Part shown: positions 1 to 10,154 of the stretch, in pieces | Layout of the letters: the number at the start of each line of letters is the position of its first letter | Position numbering within the stretch: the stretch's first letter is position 1 | Origin: Symsagittifera roscoffensis | Lineage: Eukaryota > Xenacoelomorpha > Acoela > Convolutidae | Length of the DNA stretch: 60,000 nt | Reading direction: 5' to 3' | NCBI RefSeq assembly: GCF_963678635.1 | Contig: NC_087063.1 | Location: 20,096,701-20,156,700, forward strand | The notes under the pieces: generated by a model | The model's database searches: none | Told to the model about the DNA's origin: nothing | Seen by the model: only the letters and a program-made list of their open reading frames with translations | Program-made: the position numbers and the translations under genes

Positions 1-1660
1 GCTCGCCCACGAAGAATTGTTTAAAATAATGAATTTCAGTTTCAAGTTTTCACACTCAACAACTCTAACATATAATAACATGTTTCAAACTTTCCTTTAA
101 CCCGGTTGGAAAGGAATCATATACTAAACAAAACTAACCAACGCAGCTTACTAAATACCACAAATCATAGAATAACAGCATGACTTAGAAAAGAAAACCA
201 ACGGTACCCAAACCGGATTAACCCAGTTTAAAACTGGATAATTTATTCTTTTGAAGACTATTATAAAGTCTAAGAAAGAAATAATAAAACACAAAAAAGT
301 CGAAAGACAAACCCATACCACAAACAATTTGATTTTTGAAAAAAGGACACAACCAACAAAACATAAGTAAGACCACAACAAACCCAACATAAAACGTTGT
401 CACATAACAGGACCCCTCACAAAAACCGCACGAAATCATACTCCCACTCCTGGCCTAACCCACCAGGAAGGACGTCCTGAGCATGCTCTATAGCCGGCCT
501 AACCCACCGCGCTACATCCACGCTTTGTGACCACACCTTTATTTTTAATAAGAGCTACTCAAGTGTGAGTAACTCTTCAAAATAACCGAACTAAAACAAA
601 AAGCTTTTGTGAAAACAACTAACTAAAATCATTATTAAAAAATATTAAACTAATAAAAGTTTTATAAAATGTAAAATCACATGATGCAATATATAGATCA
701 GAATACAACACCAAGGACGAACATCAAAAGACAAGACGACCCCACTACACTCGAGAGAGAATGACCAACTACAATCGATATGCCGCTCACAATCACAACT
801 CAAAGGATTTAGAGTACGACTTGACCTCGCAGAAAAGGACTTCATTGAACTAGACCAATGGCCACCTCGATGTTCAAGTATACGTACAGATCCGAGTAAC
901 CAGGCATCCCCTCCACGCACAATCTCCACGCCATTCCCAAACTAGATCATACACAAAAGAAGTTCTCCACGCAGAACAGAAAAACCTGACATAGCAAACC
1001 ATTCTGAAATCAGATTTGAGTTTGTTGCAAAGACGTAGTCGTTGTCACTAGAAGACACAACGTCTTATGTCCCTAACTCCAGCTTCCTGGATTTTCTTTA
1101 ACAAAAAGAAAACAGAAGAAATAAGATGTTCGCCAAACACCAACGTCCATCATCCATCCTTCGAATTACAGAAGAACTATTCTAAAAAACTCTGTAAAAC
1201 CCGGATGGGTGGAACCTGATCTAAACTACATTTTATGATTGGATAAATTAAATGTTTTACCAATGTAAAGTATTTAATATTAACCAATCATGATCCATCT
1301 AACTAACAACCCACTTATTTGTAAGTGCTGAAGTTACTTGTAATTTCAGCACCAGAGAGATTTGAATTTAACTTAGAAATTAGTTGGACTCTCCCGAGCA
1401 CTTCAGCAGCCGCAATAAACCAGTATACCCTAGATCTATTGAGCCTAGCAGAGACTAGTTAAACAACCTGAGACTAGATAGTATAAGAGTAAGATTAGGA
1501 TCGGTATTAGACTAAGAAGTTGCACGAATCTATCCGGCCGAAAATAAGATAGCGTGACGAGCAGACGGTGTACCCTATCCGAAATTACTCTATGAGTTAT
1601 ACACACCAGTCTTAACTCAGAAGGCCTTATGACGTTCATGTTATGCAGAGATAATGTTGT
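1..1660. other. Unassigned intergenic stretch
   Basis: I see no gene I can support here. Open frames on the minus strand (for example 645-929) show no recognisable domain, and the strand lacks credible splice signals around them. Two small structures are visible: a duplicated GGCCTAACCCACC word at about 453 and 497, with the palindrome AGGACGTCCT between them, and a short hairpin near 1325-1352 (GTGCTGAA...TTCAGCAC). None of the repeat families found in the rest of the window is evident in this stretch. Confidence 0.4.
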
Positions 1661-1676
1661 TCGAAAAAGTCAATTT

Positions 1677-1886
1677 CTAACGATAAAATGGAGTCGACTC
1701 CAGGTTTGGGTTGTCATCATCGTAAAGGGAATCCCAGAATTGAACGAATTGGCCACCACTGTTGTTTGAGGGGAAGACGTTGAACTGTTTTGTTATTTCA
1801 TCTGATGGATCTTCCAAGGAGATTCCTCTGCTCTTGACGCAAGAAATCGACAAAATGAGTAGAACTGCTAGAACATAGAATTTCAT
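1677..1886 (-). CDS. Putative small secreted peptide (69 aa)
   Basis: Reading from the internal Met at 1886, the ORF encodes 69 residues. It starts with a classic signal peptide: MKFY, then the hydrophobic core VLAVLLILSIS, then CVKSRG as a plausible cleavage zone. The mature part is polar and acidic (EDPSDE, DDDNP) and ends in STPFYR. An in-frame Met 26 codons upstream (1964) would extend the ORF with a non-hydrophobic leader, so the internal start is preferred. There is no cysteine framework and no dibasic pro-peptide site, so it does not look like a typical toxin or neuropeptide precursor. I recognise no family. It is short, so chance remains possible; the signal peptide and normal-looking codons are the main support. 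Confidence 0.4.
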   Translation of the reverse strand: MKFYVLAVLLILSISCVKSRGISLEDPSDEITKQFNVFPSNNSGGQFVQFWDSLYDDDNPNLESTPFYR

Positions 1887-1989
1887 TTGGAAATACTCTG
1901 AGCTCCATTCTTTATAGTAGGAAGAACTCTGATTTAAACTTTGCAGTTTTTTAAGGCAAAACAAACTAACAGTTTAGATTTTAAGACAT

Positions 1990-3230
1990 CAGTGTAGCAG
2001 AGGTGCTGTAGATTGAAGCAGCGAGGGAAAATTAAGAAGCTCTATAGTTTCAATTGCGTTTCCTTTACTTTCCATTCTAATTATTCACAAAATTTTCAAC
2101 ACAATCGACACAAAAATATAAAACGAAGGATTATTTTTTCATCTTTTCTGGGAAGTTTAATCTTGATTATAAAAACTCGTACATTCCGAACTGAAATAAC
2201 TCGTGTTTGGTTACGTCCTATCGCGACTGGGCCAATAAATTTGGGAATTCGAAAAAAACTCTTACAAGTCGACTTAACTCGTTAATGAAGAAAGTGGAAA
2301 TGTTCCTCAAATTTACCTCGCAAAATTGAAAAACCCCAATACAGAGAGAAAAAAGATGATCAGGAATAATTTTAAATTCTTGGAGTTCTGCCGAAACGCT
2401 ACAGTGATCATTAGGGTATTTTTTCGAAAAAAAAACGCTTCGGAGCACTTTTTTTGAAAGTTTTGATCAAAAATAGAGTTATTCAGCGCGCGCTACAAAC
2501 AAAATTTGAGTGTTTCTCAAAAAATGGATGCAGAAAACAGCACCAAGATGTTTTTTGACATACAATTGGATTTCATCCGACATAAGATGCTGTTTTTCCA
2601 CATCCATTTTTGATAAGCATTCTCAAACTTTGAGGGCAGCGCTAGTTTAATAACGCTATTTTCTATCAAATGAATTCCAGGGCCAAGCTACGGGAAAGTT
2701 AAGAAAATTACAAGTTCGGTAGTCCAGTTGGAACTCCACAAATTGATTTTTGTCTACAGTCTTATTGAACGTAATTGTACAGAGCATAGCTACTTTCAAT
2801 GAGATTATAGACAAAAATGAAGTTGAGTTCGAACTACACACCGAATTTGTAGTGTCAATAAATTTCCCTTAGCTTGACCCTGTGAATCATTCTCTCTTTT
2901 ATTTGTATAAAAACGTTTCATTTGAAAAATTTTGTAATGGCTCTTTAGTTTTTTTAATCCCCAAACACTTTAAAAGCAGTATTCACTTTCTCTGAAATTG
3001 TAACTTCTCAATGTCTTGGTTTAAAATAAACTCATTTGACACAAACCTTTTTGGCTGTAGATCCTGCAGGAATTTAAAATGATGAAAAACGAAAAATGAT
3101 GTTCGGCGCCGTTGTGGTTCACTGAAACCATTTGATTAAGGAACAATATGTCTGAATGTGACGTTTTTTATTAGAAATGGGCGGGAACTGATTTAAATAA
3201 TAACCAGCAAAAATAAGTTGACAAAAGACC
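1990..3230. other. Unassigned intergenic stretch
   Basis: AT-rich DNA. Short ORFs on both strands (2013-2285 plus, 2218-2448 minus, 2656-2841 minus) overlap one another and show no recognisable motif. Around 2490-2650 there is a degenerate inverted repeat in which an AAAATGGATG...AACAGCA word returns in reverse, consistent with a small decayed inverted-repeat element. I see no gene. Confidence 0.35.
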
Positions 3231-3232
3231 AA

Positions 3233-3490
3233 CAAAACTGCTCGTATCAGGGTGAAGCTCTGAAAGTTCTGACTGCCTTTTAAGGTTTATGGAGCAGTAA
3301 TAACATTGAAAAATTAAATGTATTAAAAAATGAAAAAAAATTTCCCAAAATTTGAAATTTTATATGAAAATCATCCCCCCACACGTCATATTAAGTACAA
3401 AGTGATAGATTTTGCTCCCATTAACAAATCAATTATGGCATATAAGCTTCCTTGAACCAATTTGGAATGATTTCTCCATAAATTTTAAAA
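3233..3490 (-). mobile_element. HINE-like non-autonomous element, truncated copy
   Basis: Truncated copy of the window's main repeat family. It retains the stem-loop end (CAGGGTGAAGCTCTG here; CAGGGCGAAGCCCTG in better copies), the adjoining GGTTTATGGAGCAG segment and the internal CATCCCCCCACACG segment. It breaks off near 3490, before the other terminus. Strand is given so that the stem-loop end is 3', as in Helentron-type elements. The stem-loop is mutated, so this is an old copy. Confidence 0.6.
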
Positions 3491-3493
3491 AGA

Positions 3494-3660
3494 ATTGGTT
3501 ATAATCGATTAAAAATGAATTATTATGTTACTATTTTTCGAAACAATAAAAATCATTATAATCGTTGATAATCAATTATAATCGATTTTTTTTTGAAAAA
3601 AAATTTTCTCAAATTTTATTGAATTATAATCCATTATAATGGAGTCTAATCCATTATTAT
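3494..3660. repeat. Simple AT-rich repeat (TTATAATCGATT type)
   Basis: Imperfect repetitions of a TATAATCGATT/ATTATAATC word with much self-complementarity, directly after the truncated HINE-like copy. Likely replication slippage of an AT-rich tail; no coding content. Confidence 0.5.
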
Positions 3661-3757
3661 TCAGCAATTGTGTCATTGCTTCATTTCGTTTTTTTTGTTT
3701 TGTTTTGTGTGCTTTTCAGTTGGTCACCGAACGAAAACAAACTGTAATTTTGTACTT

Positions 3758-4146
3758 ATAGCCCGGGCGGTTTCAGGGGTGGTGGCTCGGGTTCCCCCCT
3801 TGAACTATTTTGAGATCTCCGTTTTTGGTGACGGAGCCTAAACACTTTCTAAAGGCGCCAATGTATACTAATTTTGAGGGGGGAGAGCGCTCCAAAAAAA
3901 CGCGATTTTTAGATCAAAATTCTCTAAAAATTGTCCAAAAACGTTTTTTGCCTTGTTTTTTCATACTTGTTGCAGTTTGAAAAAAATGGGGTCTTTATAG
4001 CAAGTTAGAAGTGCTCATAAAATCAATTTGGTCAACCTAGAAAAAATTCGACAAAGTTTTCGAAAACTTTTTGAAAGTCCGCCCCTGCTAATAGTAAATC
4101 CGCCCCTGCTTCGAGAAAGTCCTAGATCCGCCCCCTGCTAATAGCT
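3758..4146. mobile_element. hAT-like CAGGGGCGGAT repeat, decayed copy
   Basis: Shares with copies at 15.1, 21.3-21.9, 22.9-23.4, 26.7, 36.3 and 57.2 kb the segments ATTTTGAGATCTCC, GGCGCCAA and AACGCGATTTTT, and ends in repeated TCCGCCCCTG words (about 4079, 4101 and 4129). That word is the reverse complement of the CAGGGGCGGA terminus seen at the better-preserved copy at 21685-21866. CAGGGGCGGAT termini are common in hAT-superfamily non-autonomous elements (family knowledge). No transposase is visible. Confidence 0.45.
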
Positions 4147-4229
4147 CAAACTTACATGAAATTTGACTTCACTGTATTTTCTTGCAGGATAGCTAAATTA
4201 TAATCCTTACTAATTGATTTTTTTGTGAG

Positions 4230-4910
4230 CATTACGAGGCCAAACTGTGCACTGGATAGGCGCACAATTTTGTGTCTGTAAGTTTCTGGATTGCAGAGAC
4301 AAATCTTTACACATGTTGTAAAATGTAGGTGGATTCCACTTATAAAAGTTGCGTGGATTCCGCGTACAAATACCTTTAAAGTAAATTTTATCGAAACATT
4401 TGTTTTGTTGCGGATTCCGCGCACCAAGCAAATATAGCTTTTTATTCTGGATTACGCAACTGTATGTGGATTCCGCAAAATGTAAGTGGAATCCGCAAAA
4501 TGTAAGTAGAATCTGCAAATTTTAGTGGAATCCGCAAACAAATTGCGAATTCTACTTACAATTTGCGGATTCCACTTACAATTTGTGGATTCCACATACA
4601 ATTTGCAGATTTTGCTTACAGTTGCGGATTCCGCAACAGCTCAATGTACCTATACACATGTCTTATTATTTGTTGGCGGATTCCACAAACTCTTCTAGAT
4701 TCCGCAAATACAGTTGCGGATTCCACAAATTCGCTTATTTATGGAGCGATTTTGAGCGGTACATTGTTTTAAGTATTTGTTTGTGGAATCCAAAACAGCA
4801 AAGAAGATCACAGAAAAGTAGCGAGGTTGCCAATTCCGCGACAAATCTGATTTTGGCCTGTTGCAGAATCCGTTTACAATGCACAGAATGCAGAGTTTGG
4901 CCTCGTAATG
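4230..4910. mobile_element. Fold-back element with terminal inverted repeats and internal 20-bp repeats
   Basis: Starts with CATTACGAGGCCAAACTGTG and ends with the inverted form TTTGGCCTCGTAATG. Inside, about 4450-4540, is a direct array of a ~20-bp unit (GTAAGTGGAATCCGCAAA-type). At about 4545-4640 the same unit runs in the opposite orientation (TTTGCGGATTCCACTTAC-type). The whole element can therefore fold into a long hairpin. A second, longer copy lies at 25201-26337. I see no clear target-site duplication. It is non-coding; short ORFs such as 4583-4927 are by-products of the repeats. Confidence 0.7.
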
Positions 4911-5026
4911 AGATAAAAATTTTTTGATAGAAAAAGGAATTATAACCAATTTTTCAGGAGATAACTTTGAGTATACCTTAGATTTAAAGGAAGTTAACAG
5001 TTTTGATAGAAAGAACTGCATTCAAA

Positions 5027-5555
5027 CAAGACTGCTCGTATCAGGGCAAAGCCCTGAATGTTCCGACTGCCTTTTAAGGTTTATGGAGCAGTAATAACAT
5101 TAAAAAGTTAAATGTGGAGAAAAAAAGAAATTTTTTTTTCTAAAATTTGAAATTTTTTATGAAAATCATCCCCCCACACGCCATATAAAATACAAAAGGA
5201 TAGATTTCGTTCCTTGTAAAAATCAATTATGGCAAACAAGCTTCTTTCAACCAATTTGGAACGATTTCTAAAACGGATTAACTCTCCACTTACGCGTTAA
5301 TAGTGCGAAATATATCGCGCGTCAATTGTCCCAAATTGGCCAAAATGCCAATCATTAAACCCTCATAACTTTACGAAAAAATGATAACAGGTGAAATATC
5401 TTTTCAAATTTGAGCTCAGGACAACAATACCTTTCGAATGATATAAAAAAAATCTAGTCAAAAATGGCTTGTTAAAAAGTCGAAATTTGTCTGAAGAAAA
5501 AAAACCCACCCGGAGCACAAATATTCCGTTACTTTCGTTTCGAAAGTCGGAACAA
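5027..5555 (-). mobile_element. HINE-like non-autonomous element, near full length
   Basis: About 529 bp. Plus-strand left end CAAGACTGCTCG is followed by the hairpin CAGGGCAAAGCCCTG and the subterminal word TGTTCCGACT. The right end is the hairpin ACTTTCG-TTT-CGAAAGT followed by CGGAACAA. The 10-bp words TGTTCCGACT (near left) and AGTCGGAACA (right) are inverted copies of each other. This layout of subterminal inverted repeats with a stem-loop just inside one end matches Helentron-associated elements (HINEs, for example Drosophila DINE-1). No ORF. Confidence 0.65.
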
Positions 5556-5689
5556 TAAATTCGGAACAATAAATTTAGGTAATTATCAGCACTCAAATGC
5601 CTTTCCACGTGAAAACTGTGACAATTAATCTAATGTGCTTGTTTGTTCGAAATTCTTAGGTAACACAGAGACAATTTTCAAAATCATTC

Positions 5690-6300
5690 CGTGGCTAGGG
5701 GGTTAGGGCGACTATTCGTAGCAGGAGACAACTTGCAACAAACGACAATTAGTAGCGATTCCTTGTCAAGAAGAATACATTAGCTCCGCTGCGCCTACAT
5801 TCGGTACGAGAGGAATAGTGCGCATAAGTTAGTGTTTGCCCTTTAAAAAATTATTACGATTTGTCGATTGTCACGCATTGTCGCCACATTTTACGGCTAC
5901 TCACTTAAGGGGGAAAGGAACCCATAAAACTATTCAGTTTGCAGCTAGGAAAATGAGTTATGAGATGGCGACAAAAAAAAACCCCGAGTCTGCAAGTAAT
6001 GCAAACAACAAAAACGGTTTAACTGACACAGCTGTCGTTGACATACATCATGATCAATCAACAAACATTTTTGGCAGTTGTAAAGCTATACAACATGGTG
6101 TTTTATGCATAGTTGCATCCAATAAAGCTTAGCTATCTTAACATCCAAATTTGCTTGGCACTGTGTTAGTCTCATTGCAAAATGATTCAACACAAGGCTA
6201 AAAAAACTTATCGCGTAAGGTTCAAAGTTTCAAAAGAGGCAAGCAAATATGAGTTATTTTTTTTATCCGACTTTCGATACAAAATTTTTCAGTTTTTTTT
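5690..6300. other. Intergenic stretch, no supported gene
   Basis: The plus-strand frame 5836-6132 (98 codons) has no recognisable domain. The 5760-5830 portion (CTCCGCTGCGCCTACAT) resembles 47240-47280 (ACGCTGCGCTTACAT), suggesting a dispersed repeat rather than a gene. Confidence 0.3.
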
Positions 6301-6324
6301 TATTTTTTATATTTAATTTTTATA

Positions 6325-6398
6325 GGTTATTACTGATCCATAAACCTGAAAAAGCTGTTGGAACATTCAGAGCTTTGCCCTGATACGAGCAGTCTTGT
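6325..6398 (+). mobile_element. HINE-like element, terminal fragment
   Basis: A ~74-bp fragment carrying only the stem-loop terminus in the opposite orientation to its neighbours (CATTCAGAGCTTTGCCCTGA, then GAGCAGTCTTGTT). Both arms of the hairpin are partly mutated. Confidence 0.55.
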
Positions 6399-6583
6399 TT
6401 CTTTTTGAGTTAATGTGGAACCTCACGTCCAATAGCGAAAATATTGCTCAAACAAACTAACCGCACATTGGCCTTAATATAACGGATAAATTAACTAACT
6501 AAGGAAAGTGAGATAGAAACATTCGGCTTTCTACCACGCAAACGACACGACAACTAAAGTAACTTATTGGAGAGGAATCAATA

Positions 6584-7120
6584 CAAGACTGCTAGTATCA
6601 GGGCGAAGCCCTGAATGTTCCGACTGCCTTTTAAGGTTTATGGAGCAGTAATAACATTAAAAAATTCACTGAAAAAAAAACAAAATGAAAAAAAAAATTT
6701 GTCTAAAATTTGAAATTTTTTATGAAAATCATCCCCCCACACGCCATATAAAGTACAAAAGGATAGATTTCGGTCCTTGTAACAAACCAATTGTGGCAAA
6801 TAAGCTTCTTTTAACCAATTTGGAACGATTTCTAAGACGGATTAACTCTACGCTTACGCGTTAATAGCGCGAAATATATCGCGCGTTAATTGTACCAAAT
6901 TGGCCAAAATGGCGGTCTTTAAACCCCCGTAACTTTACCAAAAATAATCACAGGTGAAATATCTTTTCAAATTTGAGCTCAGGAGAACAATACCTTTCGA
7001 ATGATATAAAAAAAATTCCGTCAAAAATGGCTAGTTAAAAAGTCGAAATTTGTCTGAAGAAAAAAAAAACCCACCCCGAGCACAAATATTCCGTTACTTT
7101 CGTATCGAAAGTCGGAACAA
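6584..7120 (-). mobile_element. HINE-like non-autonomous element, full length
   Basis: About 537 bp with both termini: CAAGACTGCTAG and hairpin CAGGGCGAAGCCCTG at the left, hairpin ACTTTCGTATCGAAAGT plus CGGAACAA at the right. The interior has CATCCCCCCACACG and a CpG-rich segment with overlapping palindromes around ATTAACGCG. It lies about 1 kb from the copy at 5027-5555 in the same orientation. Confidence 0.65.
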
Positions 7121-7564
7121 TAGCGTCGCTCTACGCTTTTCGATAGATTAGTTTGTTAAAAATTTGTTCATTTCACCCTTTGGCACGATATTATCGTGCT
7201 TTATGGTTCACGCTGAGAATGCTTCTCTAATTGACCACTTTATTAGATTTTTTTAATTTTAAATGTATTGAGCTGTCAAAAAAGAAGAATGTCCGCTCCA
7301 GCGGCGACAAACGCGCTTCTTCAACCCTGACAAACTTTTTAAATCACGATAATGAGAGTTAGTTTTACCAGTGGTTTGGACTAATAAGGAAAGTAGCTCA
7401 GCACCGCTTAAGTCATTAAACAACAGATTTAACAATGACGTAACGCTCCACGGGAATTATGAAGATGCCACCAGAGAAAGATATTAACATGGTGACTGGC
7501 GGTACCATCTGCATCAACTGGGGCTAAACCCGAACCAACTCAATAACTCGATGGAGCATGAAAA

Positions 7565-8074
7565 ATGTCTTCTTTGAAAAATTTTCTTGTAAAAATCGCG
7601 GTTCTGAGGCAAATTCTCAATTGTTTTTTTTACGCCGACGAAAATAAGAGGATCATGGAGGTTGAAATCATCAAGCAAGATCAAATTTCTCCCCGTTTTT
7701 TGTTGCGGGAGAAAGCCACATCAAATAATGTTACGTTGTACACCAATACACATGTTACGTTTTTAGCGCAAAAAAGTTTGCATTTGATCAAAAACCGAAT
7801 AATCAAACGCTATCCAGGATTTGTTAACAATTCTAACTGACTGGATATTGGAATGTTACAGTCAGTTTTAGAGTATTTCAGTCTAGACAACAGTAAAGTA
7901 GCCGAGAAAAAATTAGGAAGCAAAATTCGCCCGCTTGAGCTTTCATTGAGCGCTAGACTAATCACCGCATTTTGTTCTAGCCTACAACATTTTAAGTCGT
8001 TGACATCCGACATGTTAACACTCAAAAATGTAGCAAATTTTGCGTTTCTAAGTTTGAAGGGAAAAATTGATTAA
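7565..8074 (+). CDS. Candidate two-exon gene, unknown product (~157 aa)
   Basis: One reading frame stays open from the ATG at 7565 to the TAA at 8072-8074 except for a single in-frame TGA at 7838-7840. That TGA lies inside a sequence with all the marks of a tiny intron: GTTAAC at the 5' end, a CTAAC branch-point-like word, and TTACAG at the 3' end, 39 nt long and a multiple of three. Removing it joins ...KRYPGF to SVLEYF... and gives about 157 residues. The product is basic, lysine- and leucine-rich, without signal peptide or recognisable motif. The alternative is a decayed pseudogene with one nonsense mutation. In 66% AT DNA a 170-codon frame with one stop is unlikely by chance. Confidence 0.35.
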
Positions 8075-8079
8075 AAAAA

Positions 8080-9270
8080 CTTAATGCAAAAGTTTAAATA
8101 CCTGAAAGTCTGCATGAGCACTACTCGCTTGCCCGTGTGATCAAACTGCACAACGGAAAAACGAATGCGCACAACTTGACCCCATTAAAGCAGTCACGAG
8201 CAAAACTACTCTTCCAACGGCTGAGCTCGGTCCGTTTTTTTTTGTGCTTAAAAGGACATTTGGTCGCATAAATTATAATGAATTGCGCACTGTGCCACAG
8301 GACAAGTAGACACTGGAGTGTCAAACTTGTCCCCCAAAAATTTATATTACCAGTGATATGAGTTTTCAAAGACAATTTATTCACTAGGAAAAGGGCCAAT
8401 GTAGGAACTCCTCAGTACTTTAGGAAAAACCACTATTGTCGCCCTGCTTCTGAAATCAAAGCATTTTTTGGCAAATTTTGCGCACTAGGATGAAATGACC
8501 CGAGCATGCATAAAACCAACCCTTCGGATCTCCGTGGCTCAAGTGATAACGTTTCCCCGAAGTGCAAATTACGCCATTCGAACACAGTAACTAGCGTTGT
8601 GAATGTGACCATAACTTCCAAATCCCGTGTATCCCTAATTCCGGAGTCACGTCATAAGTAATGAGTCCCTACCATGACTTCCAATATTCAAGTCTTGGCA
8701 CCCAACGAACGCAGGGACTCAAAATTTTCGAAGAGGAAAAATTGAAACAAGATACTACACATACTAAAATTTACAGAAAATCCGTCGGTTGAACCGAAAG
8801 TCATTAGGGCTTATGAAAAACACATCCATTTTTCAGCTTTAGCCGTCGGTTCACTACCGATCACTTTACCTAAAAATGGGAGGAAACTGACCAATTGGGA
8901 AAGGCTTCAGTTGATAAAAAGATGTAGATTTCGAGTGGCAGCGCTAAAGTGGTGAACTGAAGAAGGCGAAACTAAGCAAACATTGAGTTGAGCTTAGCCA
9001 TGACAATTGGACTGTTAATAGCAGCTTCATAAAACCAAAGTAAAGCACTCCCAGAGGAAACTGGCATTAATAGAAGTACACCAGGGGAATCAAGTCTGCT
9101 AATTATTTTAGGTGAAAGGGACATCAAATTGCTTTTGATAGCTAGAAGGTCAGGACTATCTGGGAACTTCATAAATCCGAAAGTAAGTAGCTACTTTTGA
9201 ACTATCTCTACCGCTGAATGCCGGAACTCTACTGGGATAATTAATTAAAGTTCAAGGGAAGCAGAACGAT
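8080..9270. other. Intergenic stretch with tRNA-like head near 8527-8590
   Basis: The plus strand at about 8529-8539 reads TGGCTCAAGTG, a good pol III A-box. About 40 nt later GCCATTCGAACAC resembles a decayed B-box. This suggests an old tRNA-derived SINE head, not a functional tRNA. No protein gene is supported. Confidence 0.25.
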
Positions 9271-9640
9271 TGAGCAAGCTACAGAGAATAGACAGTCTGT
9301 AAGTGTGACACTATTGGTGAAAGTGAACCTAAAAGATTTGCTCGGTTAGTGTTTTCATTGAAGATAGTTAAGCTTTCGAGGATAGCAAACTCGTCAGTGA
9401 GCGAGTAGTTTTTGATGACGATTCTCTCGATTGAACAAGTTATATAGTTGAATTGCTCTGGTTTTGATAAATCGCGGAACCCTTCCTTTGATTGAAATAT
9501 TAATTTGTATTCCTTTCTCATTATAGGCTTTTTGTATCTGGGTATACTGATTTGAACTCAATTACCATTGAACTTGTTGTGGTCGCTGTAGGGAGAATAT
9601 ACAACGGTAAGAACATAAAACTCAAAAAGACAAAGATCAT
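8972..9640 (-). pseudogene. Broken ORF cluster of unknown origin
   Basis: On the minus strand, a Met at 9640 opens with a hydrophobic stretch (MIFVFLSFMFLPLYILP) and runs to a stop at 9521. A second frame begins exactly there and continues to 9279 (MRKEYKLIFQSKEGF...), and a third runs 9172-8972. None is joined by a phase-compatible GT-AG intron I could find. A HINE-like element begins at 9649, just upstream of the first Met, so an original 5' end may have been displaced. The hydrophobic start could be a signal anchor. I recognise no family and call it a probable gene remnant only. Confidence 0.2.
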
Positions 9641-9648
9641 AGTACAAA

Positions 9649-10154
9649 CAAGACTGCTCGTATCAGGGCGAAGCCCTGAATGTTCCGACTGCCTTTTAAG
9701 GTTTATTGAGCAGCAGTAATACATAAAAAAATTAAATGAAATAAAATAAAATGAAATTTTTTTTTAATTTGAAATTTTTTATGAAAATCATCCCCCCACA
9801 CGCCATATAAAGTACAAAAAGATAGATTTCGTTCCTTGTAACAAATCAATTATGGCAAATAAGCTTCGTACAACCAATTTGGAACGATTTATAAGACGGA
9901 TTAAATCTCCGCTTACGCGTTAATAGCGCGAACTATATTGCGCATTAATTGTCCCAAATTGGTCAAAATGGCAATCTTTAAACCCTCATAACTTTACGAA
10001 AAATGATCACAGGTGAAATATCTTTTCAAATTTAAGCTCAGGACAACAATAGCTTTCGAATGATAAAAATTCCGTCAAAAATGGCTAGTTAAAAAGTCGA
10101 AATTTGTCTGAAGAAAAAAAAACCCACCCCGAGCACAAATATTCCGTTACTTTA
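9649..10154 (-). mobile_element. HINE-like element, 506 bp, truncated at the right end
   Basis: Same family as 5027-5555 and 6584-7120. The CAAGACTGCTCG end and its hairpin CAGGGCGAAGCCCTG are intact. The opposite end stops inside ATTCCGTTACTTT, so the terminal hairpin and CGGAACA are missing. Confidence 0.65.

Noticed and set aside
645-929. 94-codon minus-strand ORF
   Set aside because: No recognisable motif, no signal peptide, overlapping context without splice signals.
4440-4640. CRISPR-like array
   Set aside because: Units are about 20 bp with no unique spacers and invert midway; this is a fold-back minisatellite in a eukaryotic genome.
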